DNA of 64,000 bases from Polyangiaceae bacterium. GTDB taxonomy: Bacteria > Myxococcota_A > Polyangia > Polyangiales > Polyangiaceae. Below, one piece after another: positions 35,280-43,974 of this stretch. Every line of letters starts with the position of its first letter. Position 1 is the first letter of the stretch. The stretch spans positions 124,001-188,000 of the forward strand of contig JADJYE010000031.1 of assembly GCA_016719945.1 (NCBI GenBank), written 5' to 3'. A program made the translations under genes and the position numbers. Under the pieces are notes generated by a model. It was not told the origin of the DNA and made no database searches. It saw only the letters and a list, made by a program, of their open reading frames with translations.

Positions 35280-38200
35280 CTAACCCGAGCGTCCGGCGAC
35301 GTTCAGGCGTTTCATCATCTTCTGCAGACCGAACCGGCTCAGCCCGAGCAGCTTCGCGGCGCGCGTCTGGTTGAACTGTGTGCGCGAGAGCGCCTCTCGC
35401 ACGAGCTCGGCCTCCAGCCGATCGACGCGCGCTCGAACATCGAGCCCGACGTCTTCCAGCTCGGGCGACTCGCGCCGCCGGGAGATCGTGAGGTGCTCGA
35501 CGTCGATGGCGCCGTCCGACATCACGAGCGCCCGCCTGATCTCGTTCTCGAGCTGGCGAACGTTGCCGGGCCATTCGGCTCGCTCGAGCGCGTCCATCGC
35601 GGCCCGGGTGACGTGGATGCGTCGCCCCGCGGCGTGAAGCTCGAGGAAGTGCTGCACGAGGAACGGGATGTCGTCGGGGCGCTCGCGCAGCGGGGGGACG
35701 CGCAGGGGCACCACGCTCAGCCGATAGAACAGGTCTTCGCGGAACCGCTTCTCGGCGACCATTCGCGGAAGGTCGCGGTTCGTCGCGGCGATCAGGCGCA
35801 CGTCCACCTTCGTCGCGCGCGGTGTTCCGAGCGGACGCACGAGGCCGTCCTCGAGGACGCGCAGGAGCTTGGTCTGCATGCCGAGCGTCAGCTCGCCGAT
35901 CTCGTCGAGGAACAGCGTGCCCCCGTCCGCGGCGGTGAACAGGCCGGTGCGGGCGCGCTCCGCGCCCGTGAAGGCGCCTCGCACGTGCCCGAACAGCGCC
36001 GACTCGAGCAGCGTCTCGGGGATCGCGCCGCAGTTCTCGGAGACGAACGGCTCGCGCGCGCGGCGGCTCGAGGCGTGGACGGCGCGGGCGAAGAGCTCCT
36101 TGCCGCTCCCAGACTCGCCGATGATCAGGACCGGCACCGCGCTGGCTGCGACCCGTTCGGCCATCCGGATCGTCCGCTCGATCGCCTCGCTCTTGCCGAT
36201 CACGCCTTCGAAGCACGACCCCGCCCGTGCCCGCGCCTCGCCGAGCGTGCTCAGCGCGGCGCTGAGGCGCGCCTCCCGCTCCGCGAGCGCGCGCTCGAGC
36301 TCACGGCCGCGGCGCGCGGCCTGGCTCGCCGCTCGCCGGAGCTTCGCCTCCGACAGGGCGCGCGCGACCATGGTCGCGGCCAACGTCGCGAGCGTCCTGA
36401 CCCACGCCAGCTCTCGTTCGCCGAACGCACCCTTGCGCACGCGATCGTCGAGGTAGACCACCCCCACGACGTCGCCGTGGGAGACGAGCGGCACGGCGAG
36501 GACGCTGCGCAGCCTCAACGCGTGAACGCTCGCGTGCAGATCCGGCAGCTCGAACGCCGCGTCGACCGCGACCACGGGCTCCAGCTGCTCGAGGGCGCGG
36601 CGCGCGAGGCTCATCGAGAGCTCGAGCTGTGGACCTTGCAGGTCCTTCTGGGCGAGGTTCCTCCCGACCTTGGGGATCAGGCGCCCATCGGGGCCGCGCA
36701 GCAACAAGAGGCCTCGCTCGACCCCCGTCCAGGCGACGAGCGCGTCGAGGACGCCGCGCAGCAGATCTCCGAGCCTCGCGTCCGCGCCGAGGCCGCGCAC
36801 GAGCTGCTCGAGGCGGCGGGCTTGCTCGGCGGACAGCCCGTCCGCGCCCGCGGCCTCGCCGAGCGCCGCTCGCACCCACGGCACGTCGCGGCAGCTCGGC
36901 GCGAACGCCGCGCCCGCGCGCTGCAGCAGCTGCTCCGCGGCCGCCCGCAGGGAGGCGGCGAGCTTGAGCGCGACCTCGCCGCGGCCCGCGCCTCTCGCGG
37001 CGACGAGGCCAGCGGCGAGCATGGTGCCTCTCGCGGTGATCTCGAAGGGCGAGTCCCCGAGCGCGAGCGTAGCCGCGAGGAGGCGATCGAAGCGCGGCGC
37101 GCTGCGCTCGGCGCGTGCCGCGATCCACTCCATCCGAGCCCCGATCGCGGCTCCCGCCGCCCGCCCTTCCAGCAACGCGACGTCGTCCTCCTGGCTGCAG
37201 TCGCGCCCGTCGTAGAGGCCGCCGCGCAGCGCTCTCGCGCACGCGCGGAGCCGATCCGGGTCACCCCACGGCAACAGCTCGAGCGCGGCGCGAGCGTGCT
37301 CCTCGGACTGTGCCGTCCCGGGCTCCGAGGTGTCGAACAGGGTGCAGCGCGCGAAGGCGAGCGCCCGAGCGTCGCCCGCGCGCGCGGCGTGCTCGAGCGC
37401 GCTCTCGGCCCACGCGCGAGCCTCGGGCAGCCGCCCCGCGGTCGCGTACGCGGCGGCGGCGTTCAGCGCAGCCCGCGCGGCGCGCGGACCTCGGCCCAGG
37501 TGCTCCCAGATGCGCACGGCGCGCTCGCTGAACGACGCGGACTGCTCCAGGAATCCGAGATCGACCCCCGTCGCTCCCGCGCCCGTCGCGTAGGTCGCCT
37601 CCTCCAGCAGCGCCGAACAGGCAGCCGCGTGCTCCGCGGCCGAGCGGAAGGCCTCGTGCGCCGTCTTTGGATCGCGCGTCGCGAGCACGTAGCCGCGCGC
37701 CCCGAGCACGCGCGCGCGCTGCTCCGAGTCGAGCGGCGTCGCCTCCGCCGCGTCGAGCGCAGCGTTCGCCGCCTCGAGATCTCCGAGCTGGGCATGGGCC
37801 AGCGCCAGCACCTCGAGCCCCAGCGCGTCGGCCGGCTCTCCGAGCCGCGCGATCGCGGACGCCGGGGCGCCCTCGTCGAGCGTGAGCCGCGCCGCGCACG
37901 CGGTGGCGACCGGCTCGCCGGGGCTCGCTGCGAGCGCTCGCTCCGAGAGCTCTCGCGCCCGCGCGACGTCTCCGCCTCTGCGACGCAGCTCGGCTGCCTC
38001 GGCGAGCCAGCGCGGCGCCCCGCTGCTCTCGAGCCGGCGCATGAGCGCCAGCGCGCGCCCGATCTCGCCCTTGAGCCGCAGCCCGCGCGCAGCGAGCGCG
38101 ACCAGCTCGGGCGGCGATCCAGGGTCCGCCTCGATCGCGCGCAGCGACGCCTCCGGCGCGGGAGCGCGCGCGAGGCTCACCGCCAGCTCGACGAGGCTCG

Positions 38201-38690
38201 AGCGCGCCGCGCTCGACCCCGGAGCGTCGTCGGCGGGAGGAGGTCGGGAACCGGCAGGGGCAGGCGCGCCGGCGTCCGAGTCGAGCGCGCGCGACAGGTC
38301 GCCGAGCGTCCACGTGGTGCTCGGCTGGCGCCACGCGAGCTCCGAGAGCGCCCGTCCCAGCTGTGCCTCTCCTTTGCCCGCCAAGGCGGCGAGCGGCCAC
38401 GACAAAGCGGGCGCGCCGACCACCGAGACGATCCAGGCCGAGAGCTCGTCGCGAGAGAGGGGCAGCGCAGGCTCGCGCGCGGGTCCTAGCTCCGGGGCCT
38501 CGAGCCTCGTGAGCGCGACACCCCACGCGCACAGCGGCTCGAGCCACGCGCACGCGCCCGGTGCGCTCGCGCTGGCGACCGTGAGCACGCGGGCTCGCGC
38601 TCGCGCGTACGCGTTCTGCACGGACGAGAGCCGGGCCCGTCGGTCGCCGTCGTCAGGGGCGCCGCGAGGCGCTGAGGCAGCGGACGCGAG
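35280..38690 (-). CDS. Sigma-54-dependent transcriptional activator with GAF and helical repeats
   Basis: Enhancer-binding protein. The C-terminal AAA+ domain has Walker A GESGSGKE, the sigma-54 contact GAFTGA, Walker B GGTLFLDEIGE and arginine-finger region, then a Fis-type HTH (TRAAKLLGLSRFGLQKMMKR). Before it is a GAF-like domain (GVERGLLLLRGPDGRL..SVLAVPLVSHGDVVGVVYLDD) and, further upstream, about 500 residues of Ala-rich helical TPR-like repeats. The frame continues to 38819 but the part above about 38690 is in the kinase gene. Removing one base at 38690-38691 joins it to the kinase, giving one protein of about 1400 residues, a known layout in myxobacteria. If separate, GTG 38621 is a possible start. 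Confidence 0.87.
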   Translation of the reverse strand, partial: LASAASAPRGAPDDGDRRARLSSVQNAYARARARVLTVASASAPGACAWLEPLCAWGVALTRLEAPELGPAREPALPLSRDELSAWIVSVVGAPALSWPLAALAGKGEAQLGRALSELAWRQPSTTWTLGDLSRALDSDAGAPAPAGSRPPPADDAPGSSAARSSLVELAVSLARAPAPEASLRAIEADPGSPPELVALAARGLRLKGEIGRALALMRRLESSGAPRWLAEAAELRRRGGDVARARELSERALAASPGEPVATACAARLTLDEGAPASAIARLGEPADALGLEVLALAHAQLGDLEAANAALDAAEATPLDSEQRARVLGARGYVLATRDPKTAHEAFRSAAEHAAACSALLEEATYATGAGATGVDLGFLEQSASFSERAVRIWEHLGRGPRAARAALNAAAAYATAGRLPEARAWAESALEHAARAGDARALAFARCTLFDTSEPGTAQSEEHARAALELLPWGDPDRLRACARALRGGLYDGRDCSQEDDVALLEGRAAGAAIGARMEWIAARAERSAPRFDRLLAATLALGDSPFEITARGTMLAAGLVAARGAGRGEVALKLAASLRAAAEQLLQRAGAAFAPSCRDVPWVRAALGEAAGADGLSAEQARRLEQLVRGLGADARLGDLLRGVLDALVAWTGVERGLLLLRGPDGRLIPKVGRNLAQKDLQGPQLELSMSLARRALEQLEPVVAVDAAFELPDLHASVHALRLRSVLAVPLVSHGDVVGVVYLDDRVRKGAFGERELAWVRTLATLAATMVARALSEAKLRRAASQAARRGRELERALAEREARLSAALSTLGEARARAGSCFEGVIGKSEAIERTIRMAERVAASAVPVLIIGESGSGKELFARAVHASSRRAREPFVSENCGAIPETLLESALFGHVRGAFTGAERARTGLFTAADGGTLFLDEIGELTLGMQTKLLRVLEDGLVRPLGTPRATKVDVRLIAATNRDLPRMVAEKRFREDLFYRLSVVPLRVPPLRERPDDIPFLVQHFLELHAAGRRIHVTRAAMDALERAEWPGNVRQLENEIRRALVMSDGAIDVEHLTISRRRESPELEDVGLDVRARVDRLEAELVREALSRTQFNQTRAAKLLGLSRFGLQKMMKRLNVAGRSG

Positions 38691-39474
38691 GCGCTTCGGC
38701 GACCCATCCGGCACGAGGCCGCGCGTCGGGGCTCGGCGCGAGCAACGCAGCGCACACCTCGCCGAGCGGTGCCGGCAGCGAGGCGGCCCTCGCGTCGCGG
38801 AGCAGCTCGCTCGAGCCACGCAGCGTGGGCTCCGCGAGCTCCGCGAGCATCAAGCCGAGCGCCAGGAGATCACGCTGGCGCCCGTCCCCCAGGTCTCGAT
38901 CGCCGCGGGCGAGGTAGCGCGGCGTCGCACCCTCGAGCTCGCGCTCCGCCGCCTCGCGGGCGAGGCCGAGGTCGAGGACGTGCAGCGCTCCTCCTCGACT
39001 CACCACGACGTTCTCCGGCTTCAGATCGCCGTGCGCGACGCCACCCGCGTGCAGCGCGTCGACCGCGCGCGCGAGCTGGGCCCCGAGCTGCACCGTCAGC
39101 TCCGCTGAGGTCGCCTGCGCGACGAGCGGCTCGCCCTCGACCCGCGCGAGCGCGAGCGCGGGACGGAGCTCGCCGCCTTCGCTCGCGTCGACCCACCCAG
39201 CGCCGAGCAGGCGCGGCACCGCGGGGTGCTGCGCTCGCAGCAGCATGCGCCCCTCCTGCGCGAGCCGCCGTCCGTGCTCGGGTCGATGGCCGACCTTGAG
39301 CGCGAGCGCCACGCCGGCCGCCTCTGCGGCGTAGACCGTCGCGCTCGCGCCGCGCCCGAGGACGCCTGCGATCTGCAGCTCCGCGAGGTCGACCGGCGGC
39401 GCCAACTCCAAGGCACGATCCCTCAGCACCTGGGCTGAATATAGCTGAGAACGGGGCGGCAACGATGTTGCCAT
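38653..39474 (-). CDS. Divergent Ser/Thr kinase domain, probably the N-terminus of the sigma-54 activator
   Basis: Kinase domain of about 260 residues. Glycine loop GRGASATVY, ATP lysine in LALKVG, catalytic loop HGDLKPENVVV (HGD in place of HRD) and LDLGLA where DFG is expected (DLG). The catalytic Asp and Lys are kept, so activity is possible but altered. The frame ends at 38653 in a short basic tail, while the frame of the sigma-54 gene begins in the overlap. The smooth join WVAEA then LASAASAP after deleting one base near 38691 suggests a single polypeptide split by an indel. It starts 17 bp after the monoheme lipoprotein gene. Confidence 0.8.
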   Translation of the reverse strand: MATSLPPRSQLYSAQVLRDRALELAPPVDLAELQIAGVLGRGASATVYAAEAAGVALALKVGHRPEHGRRLAQEGRMLLRAQHPAVPRLLGAGWVDASEGGELRPALALARVEGEPLVAQATSAELTVQLGAQLARAVDALHAGGVAHGDLKPENVVVSRGGALHVLDLGLAREAAERELEGATPRYLARGDRDLGDGRQRDLLALGLMLAELAEPTLRGSSELLRDARAASLPAPLGEVCAALLAPSPDARPRAGWVAEAPRVRCLSASRRP

Positions 39475-39491
39475 CCCGGCGCCTGCAGAGG

Positions 39492-40535
39492 TTAGTCGGT
39501 CGCCGCGCAGGGCGCGCCCGCCGAGATCCAGCGCGAGATGAGGGACATCGCCTCGGGCGACGCCGGCTCGCGCGGAGGCAGCGGGTTGCCCTCGCTGTCG
39601 AACTGGCGAGCAGGCTCCGAGGGAGGCGGCATCGGCAGGCCGACGACGACGGAGGCCCGCAGCCGCTCGGTCTCCCCGTCGGCGAGACCGTCGAGGGCCT
39701 GCTCATGGGCGAGCAGCTTGTACAGCAGGTAGCTGTTCCCTGCGCTGCCCTTCTCGTCGATCAGCGGCATGTTGCTCCCGAAGCGCTCCGGGCGCTCCTG
39801 AGACTCGTGAGCCGCCGCGCCCACGCTGGTTCCGTGGGCCGTGCGGCCAATCGCCGCGATCAGCCCCTCGCGATTGAGTGTGAGCCCCGCGGGCGGTGCC
39901 GTCTCGTCGTCGACCACGTGGCAGGTCAGGCAGCTGAGCTCCGTCTTTATCGTCTCCGCGACATCCGCGCAGTCCGGCGCCTCCGCCGGCCCCTCGACCG
40001 CCTCCGGCGGCTCGACGTCCGCCGCCACCGTGAACGACACCGACACGTTCGCTTCGAACGCGACGCCATCGAACGCTCGGAACCCGAAGTCTGTCCCCTC
40101 GCGCGGGGCGAGCAGCGTCAGCGTGTACAGGTTGCCGGCGACCAGGCGCTCGTCGAGGTGCACGCTGAGCGTGCGCGTGACCGGATCGTACGACGGCGCG
40201 GTGAAGACGCCCTGGGTGCAGTCCTCGAAGCCCACCACCACCGCAGGGTCGGGCTGCAAGCAATACGACTGCCGGATCATCGACTGCGGGTCCATGTAGC
40301 GATCGAAGCGCACCCTGAGGGCCGACCCGCTGAAGACCACGCTCGAGCCTTCCGGGTCGAGCGCCGAGGGCGCAGCGGTCGCCGCCTCACGCGCGAGCAC
40401 CTCGAGCACCTGCGGCGCCGGCCCGCCGTAGACGTACGGGTCTCTGCCGACATCACAGCCCACGGCGCTGAAGCACGCGAGCGCCCCCGACAAAAACACG
40501 AGCGCGCGACACCTCCGTGCCGCGCGCCCGATCAC
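39492..40535 (-). CDS. Lipoprotein with Ig-like domain and one c-type heme motif
   Basis: Exported lipoprotein of 347 residues from GTG 40535 (GAGG just upstream); the signal ends FSAVGC (Cys about 27). The first half is beta-rich (VVFSGSALRVRFDRYMDP, LVAGNLYTLTLL), resembling a bacterial Ig-like SbsA_Ig domain. The second half has one CxxCH motif, SCLTCH, followed by a cytochrome-like helical region. It is on the same strand and close to the 84-aa gene and the multiheme cytochrome, so it may be a terminal or accessory part of the same electron-transfer operon. The kinase/sigma-54 gene follows after 17 bp. Confidence 0.75.
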   Translation of the reverse strand: MIGRAARRCRALVFLSGALACFSAVGCDVGRDPYVYGGPAPQVLEVLAREAATAAPSALDPEGSSVVFSGSALRVRFDRYMDPQSMIRQSYCLQPDPAVVVGFEDCTQGVFTAPSYDPVTRTLSVHLDERLVAGNLYTLTLLAPREGTDFGFRAFDGVAFEANVSVSFTVAADVEPPEAVEGPAEAPDCADVAETIKTELSCLTCHVVDDETAPPAGLTLNREGLIAAIGRTAHGTSVGAAAHESQERPERFGSNMPLIDEKGSAGNSYLLYKLLAHEQALDGLADGETERLRASVVVGLPMPPPSEPARQFDSEGNPLPPREPASPEAMSLISRWISAGAPCAATD

Positions 40536-40558
40536 GCCTCGGTTCGAACCGAGACCGA

Positions 40559-40813
40559 TCAGCTCTCGGCGTAGAGCATCAGCTGCTCTTTGACCGTCTT
40601 GTCGCTGATCCCCGTCGACAGGTGATCCTTCAAGCAGTCGGCGAGCGTAATCAGCATCTCGTCGACCCCCTTGTCCTCGATCAGCTTCGCGAGGAGCTGA
40701 CGGGCATCCTTGCCGTCGTCCTCCCGCAGAAAGCCACGGACCTGCTCGAGCGATATCTCGCCCTGAAAATCGAGGTACATGTTTTCGAGGAGGTACCGAA
40801 CCAGCTCCTTCAC
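40559..40813 (-). CDS. Small soluble protein of unknown function
   Basis: 84 residues from GTG 40813 with a clear AAGGAGAG upstream. Charged and helical (MKELVRYLLENMY..., EQVRGFLREDDGK, DEMLITLADCLKDHL). No signal or membrane segment, no family recognised. It lies between the multiheme cytochrome (99-bp gap) and the monoheme lipoprotein (23-bp gap) on the same strand. The good ribosome-binding site and ordinary amino acid make-up support a real gene. Unlike its neighbours it is cytoplasmic. Confidence 0.72.
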   Translation of the reverse strand: MKELVRYLLENMYLDFQGEISLEQVRGFLREDDGKDARQLLAKLIEDKGVDEMLITLADCLKDHLSTGISDKTVKEQLMLYAES

Positions 40814-40912
40814 GCTTGCTCTCCTTCTCGTCTGACCCTGGGCCAGGCTGGCTTTGGCTATACCGGTCAGCCCTCGGGGAGGGCAAGCAAATCCAGCGCT
40901 TCGTGGTGGGGA

Positions 40913-42280
40913 TCATTGGCACCCCGTCAGGCGGGCCTCGCTGCTCGCGTGGCAAACGAGGCAAGGCCGCGGGTTCTTTGCCCAGGCGGTCGAGCACTTC
41001 GAGGAGAAGCCGGTCGGGTGCGGGCTGATGCCTGCGCCCCCAGCGAGCCCGCGCGACGCGTGGCACGTCGCGCAGTCGCGCTCCGCGTGGCACGAGACAC
41101 AGGTGTTCAGGTTCCGCTCGGCCTCCCAGGCGTGGTGACCTGCGCTGCGAGGCGGGTAGACCCAGGTCGCGGCGTCAGGGTGGAAGCGCCCCGCGCCGAT
41201 GCGGTTGCCGACCGGGCTGTCTCGCGCGACGCCGACGCGCCGGTGGCAGTCGCCACAGAACGAGGTCTGCTGGTGGCAGCTCGTGCAGCGCGGGTTGTCG
41301 AGGCGCGCGGCCGACCAGTGCATCGAGATCCAGTCGTTCGGGTGCACGTTGCGGTCGCGGACCTTGCCGTCGTGACAATCCGCGCAGTCTCCCTCGGTGT
41401 GGCAGCTCGCGCAGAAGCTCGAGTCGTTCGCCGCGATCGTCTTGTGCCGCTCGATCCAGTCCGGCGTGTGCCCGGCCATGTGCAGCCAGTCGGGGGGCAG
41501 CAGCTCGCCCGTCGCGAACGAGAGGGCGAGCTTGCCGTTCGGCTCCGTGAGGTGGCACGTCGTGCAGGCGCTCGGCGCGTCCCCCGCAGCCGGCTTGGGC
41601 ATGTTGTGGCACGTGAAGCAGCCGGCCATCCTCGGCAGCTGGTCTCGGGTCGCGAGCTCGAGCTCCTCGACGCGGCCGTGGCACTGCTGGCAGTTGATGT
41701 TGCGATCGAGGTGCTTCTTGTGGGGGAAGCGCAGGTTGGGGGAGGGGATCACGAAGGGCGCGACGCGTCCCCCCGCTCCCTTCGACGCGCCGAGGTGACA
41801 GAACGAGCACTGGCCGTTCTCCTCCTTGCCGGCGATCACGTTCGTTCGATCGGCGTGGCTCACGTCGTGGCAGCTGTCGCACGTGGCCGTCGGATCCGGC
41901 AGCAGCGTGTCGCTCGACTGGTTCGATGCGTACGCCGCGCCGTGGCACGTCTTGCACGACATCTTCAGGTCCTTCACGTGCTTCTTGTGGTTGAAGCGGA
42001 TCGTGATCGACTGCGGCGGGAAGATCTCGTCGCTCGGCACCGGGCTCTCCTTCGAGCCAGGGGGCATGAGGTCGAGGGGGACGGGCGCGTCCCCCGGCAT
42101 GGGCGACAGCCCCGAGGTGTAGGCGGGCGCGGCGGGAGGGGCGGCGGGCGCGGGCGCGTCGTCGGCGTGCACCGCCGGGAGCAGCGCGGCCAGGGCGGCC
42201 GCTGCGATGGCAGCGACCAGCGCGAAGGGCGCGAGGCGCGCGGCACGCGAGGGGCGGGGAGGGGGGCGTGTGCGTTCCAT
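40913..42280 (-). CDS. Thirteen-heme c-type cytochrome
   Basis: Periplasmic multiheme electron carrier of 455 residues with a signal peptide ending near LLPAVHA. I count 13 CxxCH motifs between residues 109 and 444: CKTCH, CDSCH, CSFCH, CQQCH, CFTCH, CTTCH, CASCH, CADCH, CTSCH, CGDCH, CVSCH, CATCH, CLVCH. FNHKKHV and FPHKKHL supply distal His ligands, as in cytochrome c3/DmsE-MtrA-type proteins. The ATG (42280) overlaps the stop of the upstream beta-barrel gene by one base (TGATG), so the two are coupled. The pair fits a porin-cytochrome conduit across the outer membrane. Confidence 0.92.
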   Translation of the reverse strand: MERTRPPPRPSRAARLAPFALVAAIAAAALAALLPAVHADDAPAPAAPPAAPAYTSGLSPMPGDAPVPLDLMPPGSKESPVPSDEIFPPQSITIRFNHKKHVKDLKMSCKTCHGAAYASNQSSDTLLPDPTATCDSCHDVSHADRTNVIAGKEENGQCSFCHLGASKGAGGRVAPFVIPSPNLRFPHKKHLDRNINCQQCHGRVEELELATRDQLPRMAGCFTCHNMPKPAAGDAPSACTTCHLTEPNGKLALSFATGELLPPDWLHMAGHTPDWIERHKTIAANDSSFCASCHTEGDCADCHDGKVRDRNVHPNDWISMHWSAARLDNPRCTSCHQQTSFCGDCHRRVGVARDSPVGNRIGAGRFHPDAATWVYPPRSAGHHAWEAERNLNTCVSCHAERDCATCHASRGLAGGAGISPHPTGFSSKCSTAWAKNPRPCLVCHASSEARLTGCQ

Positions 42281-43974
42281 CAGCGCACCCAGTGCACGTC
42301 GAGGCGGGCCATGACGCGCAGGCGGTGCCCGACGCGCTCGTTGATGTCGTGCTCGAATTCGGCCGACAGGCGCGACAGATCGAGCGGCTTGAAGCCCGCG
42401 CCGAGCACGTACGAGAAGGCCGTGGTGTCGGGATCGTCGGGCCGGCGGGAGGCGACGCCGTCGCCGAAGTCGAACACCGAGAGGCGCGCGCCGACCGAGT
42501 AACGGCCACCATCGAACGACTTCTCGCCCGAGAGATCTGCGCCCACACGGTGACCCCGCTCCCCCCACTGCACCATGCTGCGCAGCTCGACGCAGCCGAG
42601 CGTGCTGCGCCAGCGCGCCGCGAGCTGGCCGAGCCCGTCGACCACGTACGTCATCGGACGGTTGGCCTCGTCGCGCGCTGCCTGCGCGAGGGCGTCCGTG
42701 CCTTCGGTGTCGGTGCCCGAGGCGTCGAAGAACGCTCCGTCCTCTTTGCAGGTGACGGGCAGCCCCGCGGCCTGGCACTCGATCCCGGCGAGCTCTTCGG
42801 GGTCACCCTCGGTGCCCCAGATCCTCGTGCCGCCCTGCGCTGACAGATCGATCTCGCGGGTGAAGCGCGCCTCGACGCGGGCCGTGGTCGTGGTCGTCGG
42901 GTTCTTCGTGAACCAGTTGAAGATCGAGTCCGCGTCGAACGTGGGCGTATAGTGATCAGCGTCGAGCCCGATCGTCACCCGATCCGTCGCGTACACCTCG
43001 AGCCCGCCGAAGGCGGTCGCGACGAGCTGGTTGTAGAAGTCGTACGTGAAGCCGCCCTTCAGCCCGCCGAGATCCGTCTTGTTGAGGTTGGCGGCGTAGC
43101 CGAGCCGCTCGCTCGAGATGCGCAGGCCGTCGACGGTCGGGTAGCCACCACCGACCGGGTCGGGGTATTGCCGAACGAAGGCCTCGCCGGTGTTGTACAC
43201 GCGGCGGTACGTCACGCGCCCGTGCACCCAGCTCGGCCCGGCGCTCTCGATCGCCACGCCGAACGCCGGCGCATAGCTCGCCATCTGATACGAAGGGAAG
43301 TCGCTCGAGCGCGGGCCGCCCTCCTGATCGAAGCCCGCGTGGCTCCCTCTCCACACGCCCTGCGATTCGTAGCGTGAGGTCGAGATCGGGTTGCCCCCGC
43401 GCTGCTCGAAGCCGCCGTACGCCTCGATTTCGAAATAGAGCGGCGTGTGAAGACGGACGAGGCCGCCGTCGAACGACCACCAGCCGAGCGAGTCGGTCAC
43501 GTACTGCCGCCCCGCGCGGAACGTGAGCCAGCCATCCGCGACGTTGCGTCCTTCGATGTACGCGGCCATCAGGTCGAACTGCGCGGGCGCGAGGCCGGGG
43601 ATGAACCGGCTCCCGCCCAGCACTTCGTAGTCGGTCTCGCCGCCGGTCTGGCTCGAAGGCAGGTGGGCGCCGAGCCCGAAATCAGCGTCGACGCGCACCA
43701 TCACGCGGACGTTGTAGTCGGCCTTGCCAGGCGCGTAGTCGCCCTGCAGGTGGTAGAGGCTGAAGCCGAGCGTCTGCAGCAGGCGCCTGCGCTCGAGCTC
43801 GTAGCCCCACGGGCTCGCCACCTCGTAGCCTTGGAACGCCGTGGTCCCGGTGATCTCGACGTCGACGGCCTCGGCCTGGCGAGGCGTCGCGACGACGGCC
43901 GCCGTCAGCCCTGCCGCGGCGATGGCTCGAGCGCGAGAGGTCAGCCGGCGAGGCCGCTCACCGCTTGCTCGCAA
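42280..43974 (-). CDS. Outer-membrane beta-barrel (porin-like) paired with multiheme cytochrome
   Basis: Predicted outer-membrane porin of 564 residues. The signal peptide ends around RQAEA. The mature protein is made of alternating beta strands with aromatic girdles (GWWSFDGGLVRLHTPLYFEI, GLKGGFTYDFYNQLV) and ends in a strand, RLDVHWVR. The start is TTG 43974, overlapping the upstream gene by 17 bp. It is translationally coupled to the 13-heme cytochrome, as in MtrAB and Geobacter porin-cytochrome complexes, where the porin sheathes the cytochrome. I cannot show homology to MtrB from sequence alone. No extra surface cytochrome follows; the monoheme lipoprotein may serve. Confidence 0.8.
   Translation of the reverse strand: MRASGERPRRLTSRARAIAAAGLTAAVVATPRQAEAVDVEITGTTAFQGYEVASPWGYELERRRLLQTLGFSLYHLQGDYAPGKADYNVRVMVRVDADFGLGAHLPSSQTGGETDYEVLGGSRFIPGLAPAQFDLMAAYIEGRNVADGWLTFRAGRQYVTDSLGWWSFDGGLVRLHTPLYFEIEAYGGFEQRGGNPISTSRYESQGVWRGSHAGFDQEGGPRSSDFPSYQMASYAPAFGVAIESAGPSWVHGRVTYRRVYNTGEAFVRQYPDPVGGGYPTVDGLRISSERLGYAANLNKTDLGGLKGGFTYDFYNQLVATAFGGLEVYATDRVTIGLDADHYTPTFDADSIFNWFTKNPTTTTTARVEARFTREIDLSAQGGTRIWGTEGDPEELAGIECQAAGLPVTCKEDGAFFDASGTDTEGTDALAQAARDEANRPMTYVVDGLGQLAARWRSTLGCVELRSMVQWGERGHRVGADLSGEKSFDGGRYSVGARLSVFDFGDGVASRRPDDPDTTAFSYVLGAGFKPLDLSRLSAEFEHDINERVGHRLRVMARLDVHWVR

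Noticed and set aside
35493..38489. 998-codon plus-strand frame opposite the sigma-54 gene
   Set aside because: Antisense shadow; the minus strand has Walker, GAFTGA and HTH motifs.
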